DNA from: Bradyrhizobium sp. 141
Lineage (GTDB): Bacteria > Pseudomonadota > Alphaproteobacteria > Rhizobiales > Xanthobacteraceae
Direction of reading: 5' to 3'
Length of the DNA: 64,000 bases
Assembly (NCBI RefSeq): GCF_023074055.1
Contig: NZ_JADPKR010000025.1
Span: 175,820-239,819 of the forward strand
Numbering within the stretch: position 1 is the first letter of the stretch; the number at the start of each line of letters is the position of its first letter. Below, piece after piece: positions 8,182 to 19,370 of this stretch. A program made the translations under genes and the position numbers. The notes beneath the pieces were generated by a model. It ran no database searches. It was not told where the DNA came from and was given only the letters and a program-made list of their open reading frames with translations.

Positions 8182-11100
8182 AGGCACCGCGCCCCATCCC
8201 CGACGAGGTGCGCGCGCGGCAGGCGCGTGCGTCCGATCCGACCGCGTCGGCCTTCGTGTCGGCCAATGCCGGCTCGGGCAAGACACATGTGCTGGTGCAG
8301 CGCGTGATCCGCCTGCTGCTATCAGGCGTGCCGCCGGAAAAGATCCTCTGCATCACCTTCACCAAGGCCGCCGCCGCCAACATGGCCGAGCGCGTGTTCA
8401 CCACGCTTGGTCATTGGGTGACGCTCGACGACACCGCGCTCGACGCGGCGATCAAGGCCGTCGGCATTCCGTATCCTGATCGAACGTTGCGCCGCAACGC
8501 GCGAAAACTGTTCGCCTGCGCGCTGGAGACGCCGGGCGGGCTGAAGGTGCAGACCATCCACGCGCTGTGCACCCGCCTGCTCCAGCAGTTTCCGTTCGAG
8601 GCCAACGTGCCGGCGCGCTTCGCCGTGATCGACGAGCGCGACCAGACCGACATGATGGAGCGCGCCAACCTGAAGGTGCTGCTGGAGGCCGCGCGTGACC
8701 CGGAAAGCCTCACCGGCCGCGCGCTGTTGACGGCGATGGCCAGCGCCGCCGACGTCACCTTCAAGGAGGTCGTGCGCGAGGCGTGTCTCAGCCGCGATCA
8801 CTTCATGGCCTGGACCGACGAGGCTGGCAATGCCGGGGCGGCGGTCGAACAGATGGCAGCTGTGCTGGGCGTCGATGCGGGCGACCGGATCGAGGACGTC
8901 GAGACCGAGATTCTCGACGGCCCGTTCCTGCCGCGGTCGCGCTGGGACGATATCGCCTTTGCGCTGGAAGACGGCAGCAAATCCGACAACGACCAGGCCG
9001 GCCGGCTGCGCGAAGCAAAAGTCTTTTCCGGCAGCGCGCAGGTCGATGCCTATCTCTGCGTCTTCCTCACCGACGAGAAGCTGCCGCGCAAGGCGGTGCT
9101 GACCAAGAAGTTTTGCGATCACAACCCGTCCGTCGCCCGCCTTTTCGAAAACGAGGCGCAGCGGCTCGGTGAGCTGATCGAGAAGCGCCGCGCTGTGACC
9201 ATGCGCGATCGCACCGCGGCCCTGCTGCACATCGCAACCGCTGCCGCCCAGAACTATCGCCGCGAGAAGCAGGAGCGCGGGCTGCTCGATTATGACGACC
9301 TCATCGACAAGACGCTGGCGATGCTGAACCGCGTCGCCTCGGGCTGGGTGCATTACAAGCTCGACCGCGGCGTCGATCACGTCCTGATCGACGAGGCCCA
9401 GGACACCAGTCCGCGACAATGGGACATCGTCGCCCACATCATCTCGGAGTTCACGGCCGGAGAAGGCGCGCGCGAAGGGCTGAACCGCACCATCTTCGCC
9501 GTGGGCGACGAGAAGCAATCGATCTTCTCGTTCCAGGGCGCTGACCCGCGCGAATTCGATACGCGCAAGCGCGAGTTGGACCGCAAGTTCAAATCTGCCG
9601 GGCTGAAGTTCGACCCGGTCGCGTTCACCTATTCGTTCCGATCCGGCGCCGCGATCCTGCACTCGGTCGACCACGTCTTCCGCGATCCCCAGATCTACAA
9701 GAGCATCCATTCGATTGACATCGGCCACCCCTTGCACAATTCCCTCAGCGATGCCGGTCCAAGCGTCGTCGAGCTCTGGGATCTCGCGGAAGCCGACGAC
9801 CGACAGGAGATCGAGGGCTGGCGCGCGCCGTTTGACGGCGTCGCCGTCACCAGCCCCGAGGTCAAGCTCGCACGCCGCATCCAGGCCGAGATCAAACGGC
9901 TGGTCGAGAGCGGCACGCTGACCGGGCACGAAGGCGAACGTCGTCCGCTACGCTATGGCGACATGCTGATCCTGGTGCGCCGGCGCGGCAACGCCTTCGA
10001 CGCGGTGATCCAGGCGCTGAAGCACGCTGGCGTCCCGGTCGCCGGCGCCGACCGGCTCAAGCTCACCGAGCATATCGCGATCATCGATCTGATGAACCTT
10101 GCGGACGCGCTGCTGCTGCCGCAGGACGATCTCGCGCTCGCGGTGGCGCTGAAAAGCCCGCTGTTCGGGCTCGATGACGACGATCTGTTCCAGCTCGCCT
10201 TTGACCGCAAAGGATCGCTGCGCCGCGCGCTGGGCGACCATGCGGGCACAAGCGAGATATTCGCGACCGCATTGCGCCGTCTCGAGGCCTGCGAGATTCG
10301 TGCCCGCCACGAAACTCCGTTCGCCTTCTACGCTTGGCTGCTCGGCGGCGACGGCGGTCGCGCGCGCATCCTGCGCCGGCTCGGCCACGAGGCCAACGAC
10401 GCGCTCGACGAGTTCCTGGAGCTGGCGCTGAACTACGAGCGCAAGGCGCCGGCCTCGCTGCAGGGTTTCATGGCCTGGCTGCGCTCGGCCGATACCGAGG
10501 TGAAGCGCGACATGGAGATCTCGCGCGACGAGGTGCGGGTGATGACCGTGCACGGCGCCAAGGGCCTGGAAGCTTCCGTGGTGTTCATGGTCGACACCAC
10601 CTCCTCGCCTGCGGATTCGCAGCGACTTCAACTGATCCACGTCCCGCGCGGCAATGGCAGCGAGGTCGTGGTCTGGGCCGGGCGCAAGGCGGACGATCCC
10701 AAGCCGGTCGCCGAGGCGCGCACCGCGATGCTCGAGGAGACCGAGGATGAGTATCGCCGCCTGCTCTACGTTGCGATGACGCGCGCGGCGGATCGGCTGA
10801 TCGTGGGGGGCTGTCTGCCGGGCAACAGGAAGGCGGTCCGCAAGTTGAGCTGGTATGACCTGATCGACACCGGCCTCGCTGGCGCGGGCCTGGACAAGCA
10901 GGTCATCGAGACGCCGCTCGGCAAGGTGACGCGATTCGCCCGGCCGGAGGATGCCACAGCGCTCGGCACGCCCGCGACGTCCGTGGACCAGACCGTCGCC
11001 CTGCCCGATTGGTTGCGGGCGCCGGCCCCGCACGAGACCGCCGACGACGATCCGGTGCGTCCCTCCGGCCAGCCGGCTGAGGAGGGACGCGCGGTGCGAT

Positions 11101-11684
11101 CAGGCGAATCGGTCCAGTCCCGCGCCCTCGCATTGCAGCGCGGCACGCTGGTGCATCGGCTGCTGCAATCCCTGCCCGACATCGCCGTTGAGCGGCGTCA
11201 CGAGGCCGCGCTCGGCTTCATGGCCCGCAACGCCGCGGACTGGCCGGAGGCCGACCGCACCGCTTTGGCCGACAAAGCGCTCGCCTTGATCACCGAACCG
11301 CGTTTTGCGCCGGTCTTCGCTGCCGGCAGCCGGGCCGAGGTCGCCATTGTCGGCAAGTTGGAGCGGCCGGGCCGCACGCCGGCGCTGGTGTCGGGGCAGA
11401 TCGACCGGCTGGTCGTGCGTCCGGATGAGGTTTTGATCGTGGATTTCAAGACCAACCAGGCGGCACCCAAAAGCGCGGCTGAGGCGCCTGCCGCCTATGT
11501 CCGGCAGCTCGCGCTGTACCGGGCGGTGCTGTCGCGGCTTTATCCCCAAAAGCCGGTCAGGGCCGTCCTGCTCTGGACCGAGGCCCTTGAATATATGGAG
11601 ATTTCAGCCCCCGCGCTGGACGCGGCGCTGGCATCCCTTCATCTCGGTGTGAGCGTCCTTGACCCGGCAAGGAGCCGTTCATAG
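8175..11684 (+). CDS. addA: Double-strand break repair helicase AddA
   Basis: This UvrD/SF1 helicase-nuclease of 1169 aa is the motor subunit of AddAB. Motif Ia/Walker A is SANAGSGKTHVLVQR near residue 30 and the Walker B box is DHVLIDEAQDTSP near residue 400. The motif V/VI region includes MTVHGAKGLEA and LLYVAMTRAADRL. The C-terminal nuclease domain has GTLVHRLLQSLPD and the active-site LIVDFKTNQ. The ATG at 8175 lies inside the addB stop region; an in-frame ATG at 8142 is possible but would embed 40 bp in addB and add residues unlike the family. trxA follows after 66 bp. Confidence 0.95.
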   Translation: MVKAPRPIPDEVRARQARASDPTASAFVSANAGSGKTHVLVQRVIRLLLSGVPPEKILCITFTKAAAANMAERVFTTLGHWVTLDDTALDAAIKAVGIPYPDRTLRRNARKLFACALETPGGLKVQTIHALCTRLLQQFPFEANVPARFAVIDERDQTDMMERANLKVLLEAARDPESLTGRALLTAMASAADVTFKEVVREACLSRDHFMAWTDEAGNAGAAVEQMAAVLGVDAGDRIEDVETEILDGPFLPRSRWDDIAFALEDGSKSDNDQAGRLREAKVFSGSAQVDAYLCVFLTDEKLPRKAVLTKKFCDHNPSVARLFENEAQRLGELIEKRRAVTMRDRTAALLHIATAAAQNYRREKQERGLLDYDDLIDKTLAMLNRVASGWVHYKLDRGVDHVLIDEAQDTSPRQWDIVAHIISEFTAGEGAREGLNRTIFAVGDEKQSIFSFQGADPREFDTRKRELDRKFKSAGLKFDPVAFTYSFRSGAAILHSVDHVFRDPQIYKSIHSIDIGHPLHNSLSDAGPSVVELWDLAEADDRQEIEGWRAPFDGVAVTSPEVKLARRIQAEIKRLVESGTLTGHEGERRPLRYGDMLILVRRRGNAFDAVIQALKHAGVPVAGADRLKLTEHIAIIDLMNLADALLLPQDDLALAVALKSPLFGLDDDDLFQLAFDRKGSLRRALGDHAGTSEIFATALRRLEACEIRARHETPFAFYAWLLGGDGGRARILRRLGHEANDALDEFLELALNYERKAPASLQGFMAWLRSADTEVKRDMEISRDEVRVMTVHGAKGLEASVVFMVDTTSSPADSQRLQLIHVPRGNGSEVVVWAGRKADDPKPVAEARTAMLEETEDEYRRLLYVAMTRAADRLIVGGCLPGNRKAVRKLSWYDLIDTGLAGAGLDKQVIETPLGKVTRFARPEDATALGTPATSVDQTVALPDWLRAPAPHETADDDPVRPSGQPAEEGRAVRSGESVQSRALALQRGTLVHRLLQSLPDIAVERRHEAALGFMARNAADWPEADRTALADKALALITEPRFAPVFAAGSRAEVAIVGKLERPGRTPALVSGQIDRLVVRPDEVLIVDFKTNQAAPKSAAEAPAAYVRQLALYRAVLSRLYPQKPVRAVLLWTEALEYMEISAPALDAALASLHLGVSVLDPARSRS

Positions 11685-11750
11685 GTTGACCGCATGATCC
11701 CGGGCGCGATTCCAGGTCGCGCCGATTCTTTCAACGAGTGAGGTACTCCA

Positions 11751-12071
11751 ATGGCGGTTAGCAAGGTTTCCGACGCCGATTTCGAAGCCGAAGTGCTCAA
11801 GGCGAACGGCCCCGTGGTCGTCGATTTCTGGGCCGAATGGTGCGGCCCCTGCCGCATGATCGCACCCGCCCTCGACGAGATCGCCGGCGCGATGGGCGAC
11901 AAGGTCAAGATCGTGAAGCTCAATGTCGACGAGAGCCCGAAGACCGCTTCGAAGTATGGCGTGATGTCGATCCCGACCCTGATGATCTTCAAGGGCGGCG
12001 AGATGGCCTCCCGTCAGGTCGGCGCCGCGCCGAAGGCGAAGCTGCAGCAGTGGATCACCTCCGCAGTCTGA
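11751..12071 (+). CDS. trxA: Thioredoxin 1
   Basis: This 106-aa single-domain thioredoxin carries the canonical WCGPCR redox site (two Cys, residues about 30-33), the conserved cis-Pro in SIPTLMIFK and the C-terminal Gly of VGAAPKAKL. It is a cytoplasmic general disulfide reductase. It lies 66 bp behind addA on the same strand and is followed by a strong hairpin terminator. Length and sequence are typical of the family. Confidence 0.97.
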   Translation: MAVSKVSDADFEAEVLKANGPVVVDFWAEWCGPCRMIAPALDEIAGAMGDKVKIVKLNVDESPKTASKYGVMSIPTLMIFKGGEMASRQVGAAPKAKLQQWITSAV

Positions 12072-12100
12072 TCGGCGCCGCATCCAGTTATTTTTCGACA

Positions 12101-12130
12101 ACGGCCGGCGAAATGCCGGCCGTTTGCGTT
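12101..12130 (+). terminator. Rho-independent terminator after trxA
   Basis: A perfect 9-bp GC-rich stem (ACGGCCGGC / GCCGGCCGT) with a 5-nt loop is followed by TTGCGTT. It starts 29 bp after the trxA stop and ends the addB-addA-trxA transcript. Confidence 0.75.
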
Positions 12131-12165
12131 GATGGGACGTGTTCAGCGTATGACGAGTCCCGCCC

Positions 12166-13224
12166 TTGCCAGCCCCTCCCGCGAAGCGCGCCCGAAGATC
12201 AACCTCTCTCGTCGCGATGGAGGCGCGTTCGGTCGACGAGATCCCGCGCGGCAAGGAGTGGCAATACGAGCCGAAATGGGATGGCTTCCGCTGCCTGCTG
12301 TCGCGCAACGGCAGCGACGTCGATCTGCGCTCCAAATCCGGCGAGGATCTCGCGCGCTATTTTCCCGAGATCGTCGCGGCCGCCTTGAAGCTGAAGGCGG
12401 ATCGCTTCTCGCTCGACGGCGAGATCGTCGTGCCTCAAGGCAAGAGCTTTTCCTTCGACGCGCTCCTGCAACGCATTCATCCGGCGGCGAGCCGCGTGAA
12501 GAGACTCTCGGAGGAGACACCGGCGCTGTACCTCGTCTTCGACCTGCTCGCGACGTCCCGGGCGAAAGGTCTGGCTGAGAAGACGCTGAGCGAACGACGG
12601 CCGGCGCTGGAAGCTTTTGCGAAGGCCAATCTCAAGGGCAGCATCTTCCGTCTCTCACCGTCGACAGCGAGTTACGCCACGGCCCAAAAATGGCTGGCGC
12701 AATCCGGCGGCGGCTCGGACGGCGTCATCGCCAAGCGCGTCGACCTGCCCTATCAGGCCGGAAATCGCGACGGCATGCAGAAGATCAAGAAATTCCGCAG
12801 CGCCGATTGCGTGGTCGGCGGCTTCCGCTATGCCACCAACAAGATCGCGGGCCGGAAGGTCGTCGGCTCGCTGCTGCTCGGACTCTATGACGATAGCGGC
12901 TTGCTGCACCATGTCGGCTTCTCCTCGGCGATCAAGGCCGAACAGAAACCGGCATTGACCGACCGCCTGGAGGCGCTGATCGGCGAGCCAGGCTTCACCG
13001 GGAACGCGCCGGGCGGACCGAGCCGGTGGTCCACGGAGCGTTCGGCGAAATGGTGCCCGCTGAAGCCGAAGCTCGTGATCGAGGTCTGCTACGATCATTT
13101 CAGCGGCGAACGTTTTCGCCACGGCACCTCGATCCTGCGCTGGCGCCCCGACAAGGCACCGCGGCAATGCACCTTCGAGCAGCTGAAGCAGAAGGTGGCG
13201 GATCCGATGAAGCTGTTGAAGTGA
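12166..13224 (+). CDS. ATP-dependent DNA ligase (LigC-type)
   Basis: The adenylation motif I with its lysine is EPKWDGFRCLL (about residue 37), motif III/IIIa lies in SLDGEIVVP, motif IV is SDGVIAKR and motif V is KIKKFRSADCVVGG. A C-terminal OB-fold domain ends the protein (RHGTSILRWRPDKAP). At about 350 aa it matches the stand-alone LigC group associated with bacterial end-joining; no polymerase or Ku gene is adjacent. The start is uncertain: the frame opens with TTG at 12166 after a stop at 12151, while an ATG at 12150 lies in another frame and ATG 12217 would drop about 17 residues. The 3' end converges on the metallophosphoesterase with a 4-bp gap. Confidence 0.85.
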   Translation: MPAPPAKRARRSTSLVAMEARSVDEIPRGKEWQYEPKWDGFRCLLSRNGSDVDLRSKSGEDLARYFPEIVAAALKLKADRFSLDGEIVVPQGKSFSFDALLQRIHPAASRVKRLSEETPALYLVFDLLATSRAKGLAEKTLSERRPALEAFAKANLKGSIFRLSPSTASYATAQKWLAQSGGGSDGVIAKRVDLPYQAGNRDGMQKIKKFRSADCVVGGFRYATNKIAGRKVVGSLLLGLYDDSGLLHHVGFSSAIKAEQKPALTDRLEALIGEPGFTGNAPGGPSRWSTERSAKWCPLKPKLVIEVCYDHFSGERFRHGTSILRWRPDKAPRQCTFEQLKQKVADPMKLLK

Positions 13225-13228
13225 ATTG

Positions 13229-13969
13229 CTACCCGAGCCATCCTGTCGCAATCGCCTGCGCCAGTTCCGGCTGACGGTTGCGCCGCGCCAGCGCGGCCAT
13301 GGCCTCGTGATCATAGGCGACGTGGCGGAACGTCACTTGCCAGGCTCCATTCGTCAGCTCGAGGAGTGCATAACGCGCGTGCGGCGTACCTGCCTCCACC
13401 ACATGCGGATATGGATGCTTGTCGCGAAAGCCGGGGCTGCCGACGCTGCCGGGATTGACGATCAGCCGGCCGTCGCGCAGGCGCACGGCACGGGCGAGAT
13501 GGGTGTGGGCGCAGAGGATCAGGGACTGCATGATGCCTTGGGCGAATTGCTCGATCCTGTCGAGCGACGACAGCGCCACCGCACCGTCGGGATGCACGGT
13601 GTCGAGCCAGTAGACTTCGTCGTTGTCGGGCGTCGCGTGGCAGAGGAAAACCTGCCCGCGGAAGATCCGCGTCATCGGCTGTGCCCGCAGCCAGCCGAGT
13701 TGCGCAGTATCGAGTTGCGCATGGGCAGGACGATCCCACGAGCCCATCTTCTCCGGCGGACGGTCGAGCAGATAGCGGTCGTGATTGCCGAGCACGTGCA
13801 CAGCGTCGAGCTGCATCAGGATCTCGATGGTACGGCGCGCATCGAGCGGGCCGCTCAGCATGTCGCCGAGATTGACGATGTCGGCGATGCCTTGCGCACG
13901 GATGTCGGCGAGCACAGCTTCCAGCGCGAGATGGTTTCCGTGGACGTCGGCAATCGCAGCAAAACGCAT
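13229..13969 (-). CDS. Metallophosphoesterase (YfcE/MJ0936-like)
   Basis: This 246-aa calcineurin-like phosphoesterase shows all five metal-binding blocks: DVHGN (residues 8-12), NLGDMLSGP, LGNHD, a C-terminal CAHTHLARAV and NPGSVGSP. This is the small MJ0936/YfcE-type phosphodiesterase group; the natural substrate is not known. The frame extends 25 codons further upstream, but those are poorly coding and cover a repeat. The ATG at 13969 gives the usual MRFAAIADVHGN start. Confidence 0.9.
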   Translation of the reverse strand: MRFAAIADVHGNHLALEAVLADIRAQGIADIVNLGDMLSGPLDARRTIEILMQLDAVHVLGNHDRYLLDRPPEKMGSWDRPAHAQLDTAQLGWLRAQPMTRIFRGQVFLCHATPDNDEVYWLDTVHPDGAVALSSLDRIEQFAQGIMQSLILCAHTHLARAVRLRDGRLIVNPGSVGSPGFRDKHPYPHVVEAGTPHARYALLELTNGAWQVTFRHVAYDHEAMAALARRNRQPELAQAIATGWLG

Positions 13970-13983
13970 TGTTGTATCCCCAC

Positions 13984-14132
13984 TCTCGTGCCCCGGACGC
14001 GGCGCAGCGCGTCTCCCGCGGTGCGCTGCAGAGCCGGGGCCCATCTCGCCGCACTAGGCCGTGTCGCCTTCTGGGTCCCGGCTCTGCGCAGCAACGCTAA
14101 GGGCGTTGCAGCGCGTCCGGGACACGCGAGCT
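13984..14132. repeat. Nested inverted repeat (palindromic intergenic element)
   Basis: The outer arms TCGTGCCCCGGACGCG and CGCGTCCGGGACACGCGA enclose inner arms built on CTGCAGAGCCGGG and CCCGGCTCTGCGCAG. It fills the gap between the metallophosphoesterase start and the folC stop and contains no gene. It belongs to the mobile palindromes seen elsewhere in the window. Confidence 0.8.
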
Positions 14133-14133
14133 C

Positions 14134-15477
14134 TCATGCAGGAGGCGTGCCGTTCAGCCCCAGCACATGGCCGGCGAGATACAGCGAGCCGGTGATCAGG
14201 ATGCGCGGCGGCACCTCGTAGGCGAGCTTCGCCAAGGCGCGCAGCGCGGCTTCGACGCCCGAGACGGTCTCGACGCGCATGCCGAGGCTGCGCGCGGCGT
14301 CGGCGAGGCGGTCGACCGGCATCGCGTTCTCGGTATCAGGGATCGGCACCGCGATGATGTGACGGGTGAGGCCGGCGAAATTGGCGAGAAAGCCCTGCGC
14401 ATCCTTGTTGGCCATCATGCCTGCGATAACGACCAGCGGCCGCGACACCCGCTCCTCGAGGTCGCCAAGCGCGGCAGCCGCGACGCGGCCGCCTTCGGCA
14501 TTGTGGCCGCCGTCGAGCCAGATCTCAGAGCCCTGCGGCCCGAGAGCAAGCAGCTCGCCGGAGGTGATGCGCTGCATCCGCGCCGGCCATTCCGCGCCGA
14601 CGATACCGGCCTCGAACGCTGCCTGATTGATCTTGAAGCTCGGAACGGCGCGCAGCGTCGCGATTGCAAGGCCGGCATTGTCGAACTGGTGGCGACCGAA
14701 CAGGCGTGGTGCTGGCAGATCCATCAGGCCGCGATCGTCCGAATAGACCAGACGTCCGCGCTCGACATTGACGTGCCAGCTCTCGTTCGCGGCAAACAGC
14801 GGCGCGCGCATGCGCCTGGCCTGCGCCTCGATCACGGCCATCGCCTCGCTCGTCTGCTCTGCGCAAACCACGGGCACGCCGCGCTTGATGATCGCCGCCT
14901 TCTCGCCGGCGATCGACGTCAACGTATCGCCAAGGAAGTCCATGTGATCCATGCTGATCGGCGTGATCACGCAAGCCGCCGGCGCGTCGACCACATTGGT
15001 CGAATCGAGCCGGCCGCCGAGCCCGACTTCGAGCAGCACCACGTCGGCCGGGTTCTGTGCGAACAGAAGGAACGCGGCCGCCGTCTTCAGCTCGAACAAT
15101 GTCGCGGCTTCGCCGGCATTGACACGTTCGACCTCTTCGAGTGCCGCACGCAACTCGTCGTCGCCGACGAGCACGCCGCCGCCGACGCGGCCGAGCCGGA
15201 AGCATTCGTTGATGCGGACGAGATAAGGCGAGGTATAGGCGTGGACGCGCAAGCCTGAGGCTTCCAGCGTCGCGCGCAGATAAGCGAGCGTCGAGCCCTT
15301 GCCGTTGGTGCCGGCGATGTGGATCACCGGCGGCAGCTTGCTTTCAGGGTGCCCGAGCCGCTCGAGCAGACGGTGCATCCGCTCCAGCCCGAGATCGATG
15401 CGTTTCTGATGCAGGGCCGACAGCCGCCCGATCAGTTCGCCGAGCGGCGGCTTCTCGCTGTCGGAGGACGCGTTCAC
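14134..15477 (-). CDS. folC: Bifunctional dihydrofolate synthase / folylpolyglutamate synthase
   Basis: This 447-aa Mur-ligase-family enzyme adds glutamate to dihydropteroate and to folates. The P-loop signature [20 protein letters not shown] lies near residue 55. The second FolC signature is recognisable in [16 protein letters not shown], and the C-terminal ligase domain holds the glycine-rich [11 protein letters not shown]. It overlaps accD by 4 bp (ATGA) at the end of the trpF-trpB-trpA-accD-folC block, an order typical of Rhizobiales. Confidence 0.95.
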   Translation of the reverse strand: MNASSDSEKPPLGELIGRLSALHQKRIDLGLERMHRLLERLGHPESKLPPVIHIAGTNGKGSTLAYLRATLEASGLRVHAYTSPYLVRINECFRLGRVGGGVLVGDDELRAALEEVERVNAGEAATLFELKTAAAFLLFAQNPADVVLLEVGLGGRLDSTNVVDAPAACVITPISMDHMDFLGDTLTSIAGEKAAIIKRGVPVVCAEQTSEAMAVIEAQARRMRAPLFAANESWHVNVERGRLVYSDDRGLMDLPAPRLFGRHQFDNAGLAIATLRAVPSFKINQAAFEAGIVGAEWPARMQRITSGELLALGPQGSEIWLDGGHNAEGGRVAAAALGDLEERVSRPLVVIAGMMANKDAQGFLANFAGLTRHIIAVPIPDTENAMPVDRLADAARSLGMRVETVSGVEAALRALAKLAYEVPPRILITGSLYLAGHVLGLNGTPPA

Positions 15478-16415
15478 GCGTGGGGCGCAGCCGGCGCCGT
15501 CTCAGCGGCCGATACGATCTGGGCCGGGCTCGTGACGGCCTGCGTCGGCTTCGATGCGCCTTCCTGTGCCGGCGCCTTGGTCAATAGACGGCAGAGCCGC
15601 GCCAGGGTCGGGCGCAGCTCGTGGCGATGCACGACCATGTCGACCATGCCGTGCTCCTTGAGATACTCGGCACGCTGGAAACCTTCCGGGAGCTTTTCAC
15701 GGATGGTCTGCTCGATGACGCGCGCGCCGGCAAAGCCGATCAGCGCGCCGGGCTCGGCGATCTGCACGTCGCCCAGCATCGCGTAGGACGCGGTGACGCC
15801 GCCCGTGGTCGGGTTGGTCAGCACGACGATGTAGGGCTGCTTCGCCTCGCGCAGCATCTGCACCGCGACCGTGGTGCGCGGCATCTGCATCAGCGACAGG
15901 ATACCCTCCTGCATGCGCGCGCCGCCGGATGCGGCGAACACGATGAACGGTGACTTCTTCTCGACCGCAAGCTCGAGCCCGCGCACGATGGCTTCGCCCG
16001 CGGCCATGCCGAGCGAGCCGCCCATGAAATCGAAATCCTGCACGGCGACGACGGCGGCGGAGCCTTCGAGCTTGCCGTAGCCGACCTTGATCGCGTCGTT
16101 GAGATTGGTCCGCGCCCGCGCATCCTTGATGCGGTCGACGTATTTCTTTTCATCGCGGAACTTGAGCGGGTCGGGCGTCACTTCGGGCAGCGCGACGTCG
16201 AACCATGTCTCGTTGTCGAAGATCGACTTCAGGCGCGCCACCGCGCCCATGCGCATGTGGTAGTTCGAGCCGGGGATGACGAACTGGTTGGCCTCGACGT
16301 CCTTGTAAAACACCAGCTGCCCGGAATCCGGGCACTTGATCCACAGATTCTCCGGCGTCTCCCGCCGCAGCATGTTGCGGATCTTCGGCCGGACCACATT
16401 GGTAAGCCAGTTCAT
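15474..16415 (-). CDS. accD: Acetyl-CoA carboxylase carboxyltransferase subunit beta
   Basis: This 313-aa beta subunit of the carboxyltransferase that makes malonyl-CoA for fatty acid synthesis includes the acyl-CoA-binding segments [12 protein letters not shown] and [15 protein letters not shown]. The N-terminal region that forms a four-cysteine zinc ribbon in E. coli has only one Cys here ([14 protein letters not shown]), as in other alphaproteobacterial AccD proteins. The ATG at 16415 gives the family start [11 protein letters not shown]; the longer open frame to 16490 lacks support. It is coupled to folC by a 4-bp overlap. Confidence 0.95.
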   Translation of the reverse strand: MNWLTNVVRPKIRNMLRRETPENLWIKCPDSGQLVFYKDVEANQFVIPGSNYHMRMGAVARLKSIFDNETWFDVALPEVTPDPLKFRDEKKYVDRIKDARARTNLNDAIKVGYGKLEGSAAVVAVQDFDFMGGSLGMAAGEAIVRGLELAVEKKSPFIVFAASGGARMQEGILSLMQMPRTTVAVQMLREAKQPYIVVLTNPTTGGVTASYAMLGDVQIAEPGALIGFAGARVIEQTIREKLPEGFQRAEYLKEHGMVDMVVHRHELRPTLARLCRLLTKAPAQEGASKPTQAVTSPAQIVSAAETAPAAPHA

Positions 16416-16510
16416 GGTTTGCTCCGATGTGCGAACCCGCCTTGCGGATCGCCTGAAGGGATATATGGCGGCCGGGCCTCCGCCCGGCAAGCCGCCGTGT
16501 CGTCCGCGTT

Positions 16511-16560
16511 AGAGCATGATCCGGAAAAGTGTGAAGCGGTTTTCCGACAAGATCATGCTC
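16511..16560. repeat. Short palindromic repeat of the GAGCATGATC...GATCATGCTC family
   Basis: The element is bounded by GAGCATGATC and its complement GATCATGCTC, with internal GGAAAA/TTTTCC arms. It lies between trpA and accD. A related half (CTTTTCCGGATCATGCGC) occurs near 37536-37554 in the hpf-rpoN gap. This is a very common Rhizobiales intergenic repeat. Confidence 0.8.
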
Positions 16561-16589
16561 AAACTAAAGAGCTAAAGCGGAATTATGGC

Positions 16590-17422
16590 CTATTCCGCCG
16601 CCTGCTGCGCGCCCTTGACGCCCTGGGCCAGGGCCGCGGTCAGCTCAGCCACTGCGTTAACGGTTTTGCCGGTCGCCCGTCCCTCGGCATCAAGGCTGTT
16701 CTTGAGCGCATCGACCAGCGCCGTGCCGACGACGGCACCATTGGCATGGGAGGCAATGGCGCGTGCCGTCTCCGGCGTGCGGATGCCGAAGCCGACGCAG
16801 ACCGGCAGCTTGGTGTGCCGCTTGATGCGGGCCACAGCCTCGCTCACGGCGGTGGTATCAGCAGCGGCCGCGCCGGTGATGCCGGTGATCGAGACGTAGT
16901 AGACGAAGCCCGAGGTGTTGGCGAGCACGGCGGGCAAACGCTTGTCGTCGGTGGTCGGCGTCGCCAGGCGGATGAAGTTGAGGCCGGCCTTCATCGCGGG
17001 CAGGCAGAGCTCGTTGTCCTCTTCCGGCGGCAGATCGACGATGATCAGACCGTCGACGCCGGCGCTCTTCGCATCGACCAGGAATTTGTCGACGCCGTAG
17101 ATGTAGATCGGGTTGTAGTAGCCCATCAGCACGATGGGCGTTGCGTTGTCGTCCTTGCGGAAGCCACGCACCAGCTCCAGCGTCTTCTTCAGCGTCATGC
17201 CGGCCTTGAGCGCGCGCAGCCCCGCGGCCTGGATCGACGGGCCGTCGGCCATCGGGTCGGTGAAGGGCATGCCGATCTCGATCACGTCGGCGCCGGATTT
17301 CGGCAGCGCCTTGATGATTTCGAGCGAGGTCGCGGGATCGGGATCACCGGCCATCAGGAAGGTCACGAAGGCCGAGCGGCCCTGCTTCGCAAGCTCGGCA
17401 AAACGGGTGTCGATACGCGTGG

Positions 17423-17426
<4 letters not shown>
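16590..17426 (-). CDS. trpA: Tryptophan synthase alpha subunit
   Basis: This 278-aa TIM barrel cleaves indole-3-glycerol phosphate to indole and glyceraldehyde-3-phosphate. The catalytic Glu sits in [20 protein letters not shown] and the second active-site Asp in [14 protein letters not shown]. The phosphate-binding GFGIRTPE lies in the C-terminal half. It overlaps trpB by 4 bp (ATGA), matching the need for equal amounts of the two subunits. Confidence 0.97.
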
Positions 17427-18633
<1,207 letters not shown>

Positions 18634-18637
<4 letters not shown>

Positions 18638-19305
18638 CTGACGCTCAACTCTTGACTTGCATCTTGGGTGGCGCGCGCGGCGCGGATGAAGGCCTTGATC
18701 ATTTCGGGATCCTTGACGCCGGGCGTGCTCTCGACACCCGAGGACACGTCGACGCCGCCGGCGCGGGTGACACGGAGCGCCTCGGCGAGGTTGTCGGCGT
18801 GAAGCCCGCCCGAGACCATGTAGGGCAGCGTCAGATCAAGCTTTTCGAGCAGGTGCCAGTCGAAGGGCTCCCCGAGGCCGCCGGGCCGCGTCGCGTCCTT
18901 CGGCGCGCGCGCATCGAACAGGATGCGATCGGCGACCGCGGCATAGCCGGGCAGCACGGCGAGATCGGCAGACGTTGCGACCGGGACCGCCTTCATCACC
19001 GGGCGGCCGAACCGCTGCTTGATGTCGCGCAGCCGTGCCACGCTCTCCTTGCCATGGAGCTGGAAAATGTCCGGCGACAGCGCGTCCATGATGTTGTCGA
19101 GCGTCGCATCGTCGGCATCGACGGTGAGCGCCACCTTGAGCGCGCGCCCCTTCACCTCGCGGCCGAGGTCACGGCCGAGCTCCAGGGACAGGTGTCGCGG
19201 CGACGGCGCAAAGAACACGAACCCCACCATGTCAGCGCCGGCGTCGAGCGCGATTTCAAGCGTCTCGCGCGTGGACAGGCCGCAGATCTTGACGAGCAGG
19301 GACAT
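18634..19305 (-). CDS. trpF: Phosphoribosylanthranilate isomerase
   Basis: This 223-aa TIM barrel catalyses the third step from chorismate to tryptophan. The catalytic Cys and surrounding KICGLSTRE lie at residues 6-14 and the catalytic Asp is in [10 protein letters not shown]. The C-terminal phosphate-binding strand reads [16 protein letters not shown]. It is the first gene of the block with trpB and trpA, and each junction is an ATGA overlap. Confidence 0.96.
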
Positions 19306-19370
19306 GGTCTCAAAGCAAATGGAGGCCGCCAGGCGCGGCCGGAAAACGGGGCTTTCGGTTGCGGCCGCTT

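Noticed and set aside
8322..9929. 535-codon minus-strand frame opposite addA
   Set aside because: It mirrors the addA codon bias and has no family features. AddA motifs are intact on the other strand.
16511..16560. Palindrome between trpA and accD considered as a terminator
   Set aside because: It has no T-run on the minus strand and matches a dispersed repeat family; accD-folC may still be read from the trp promoter.
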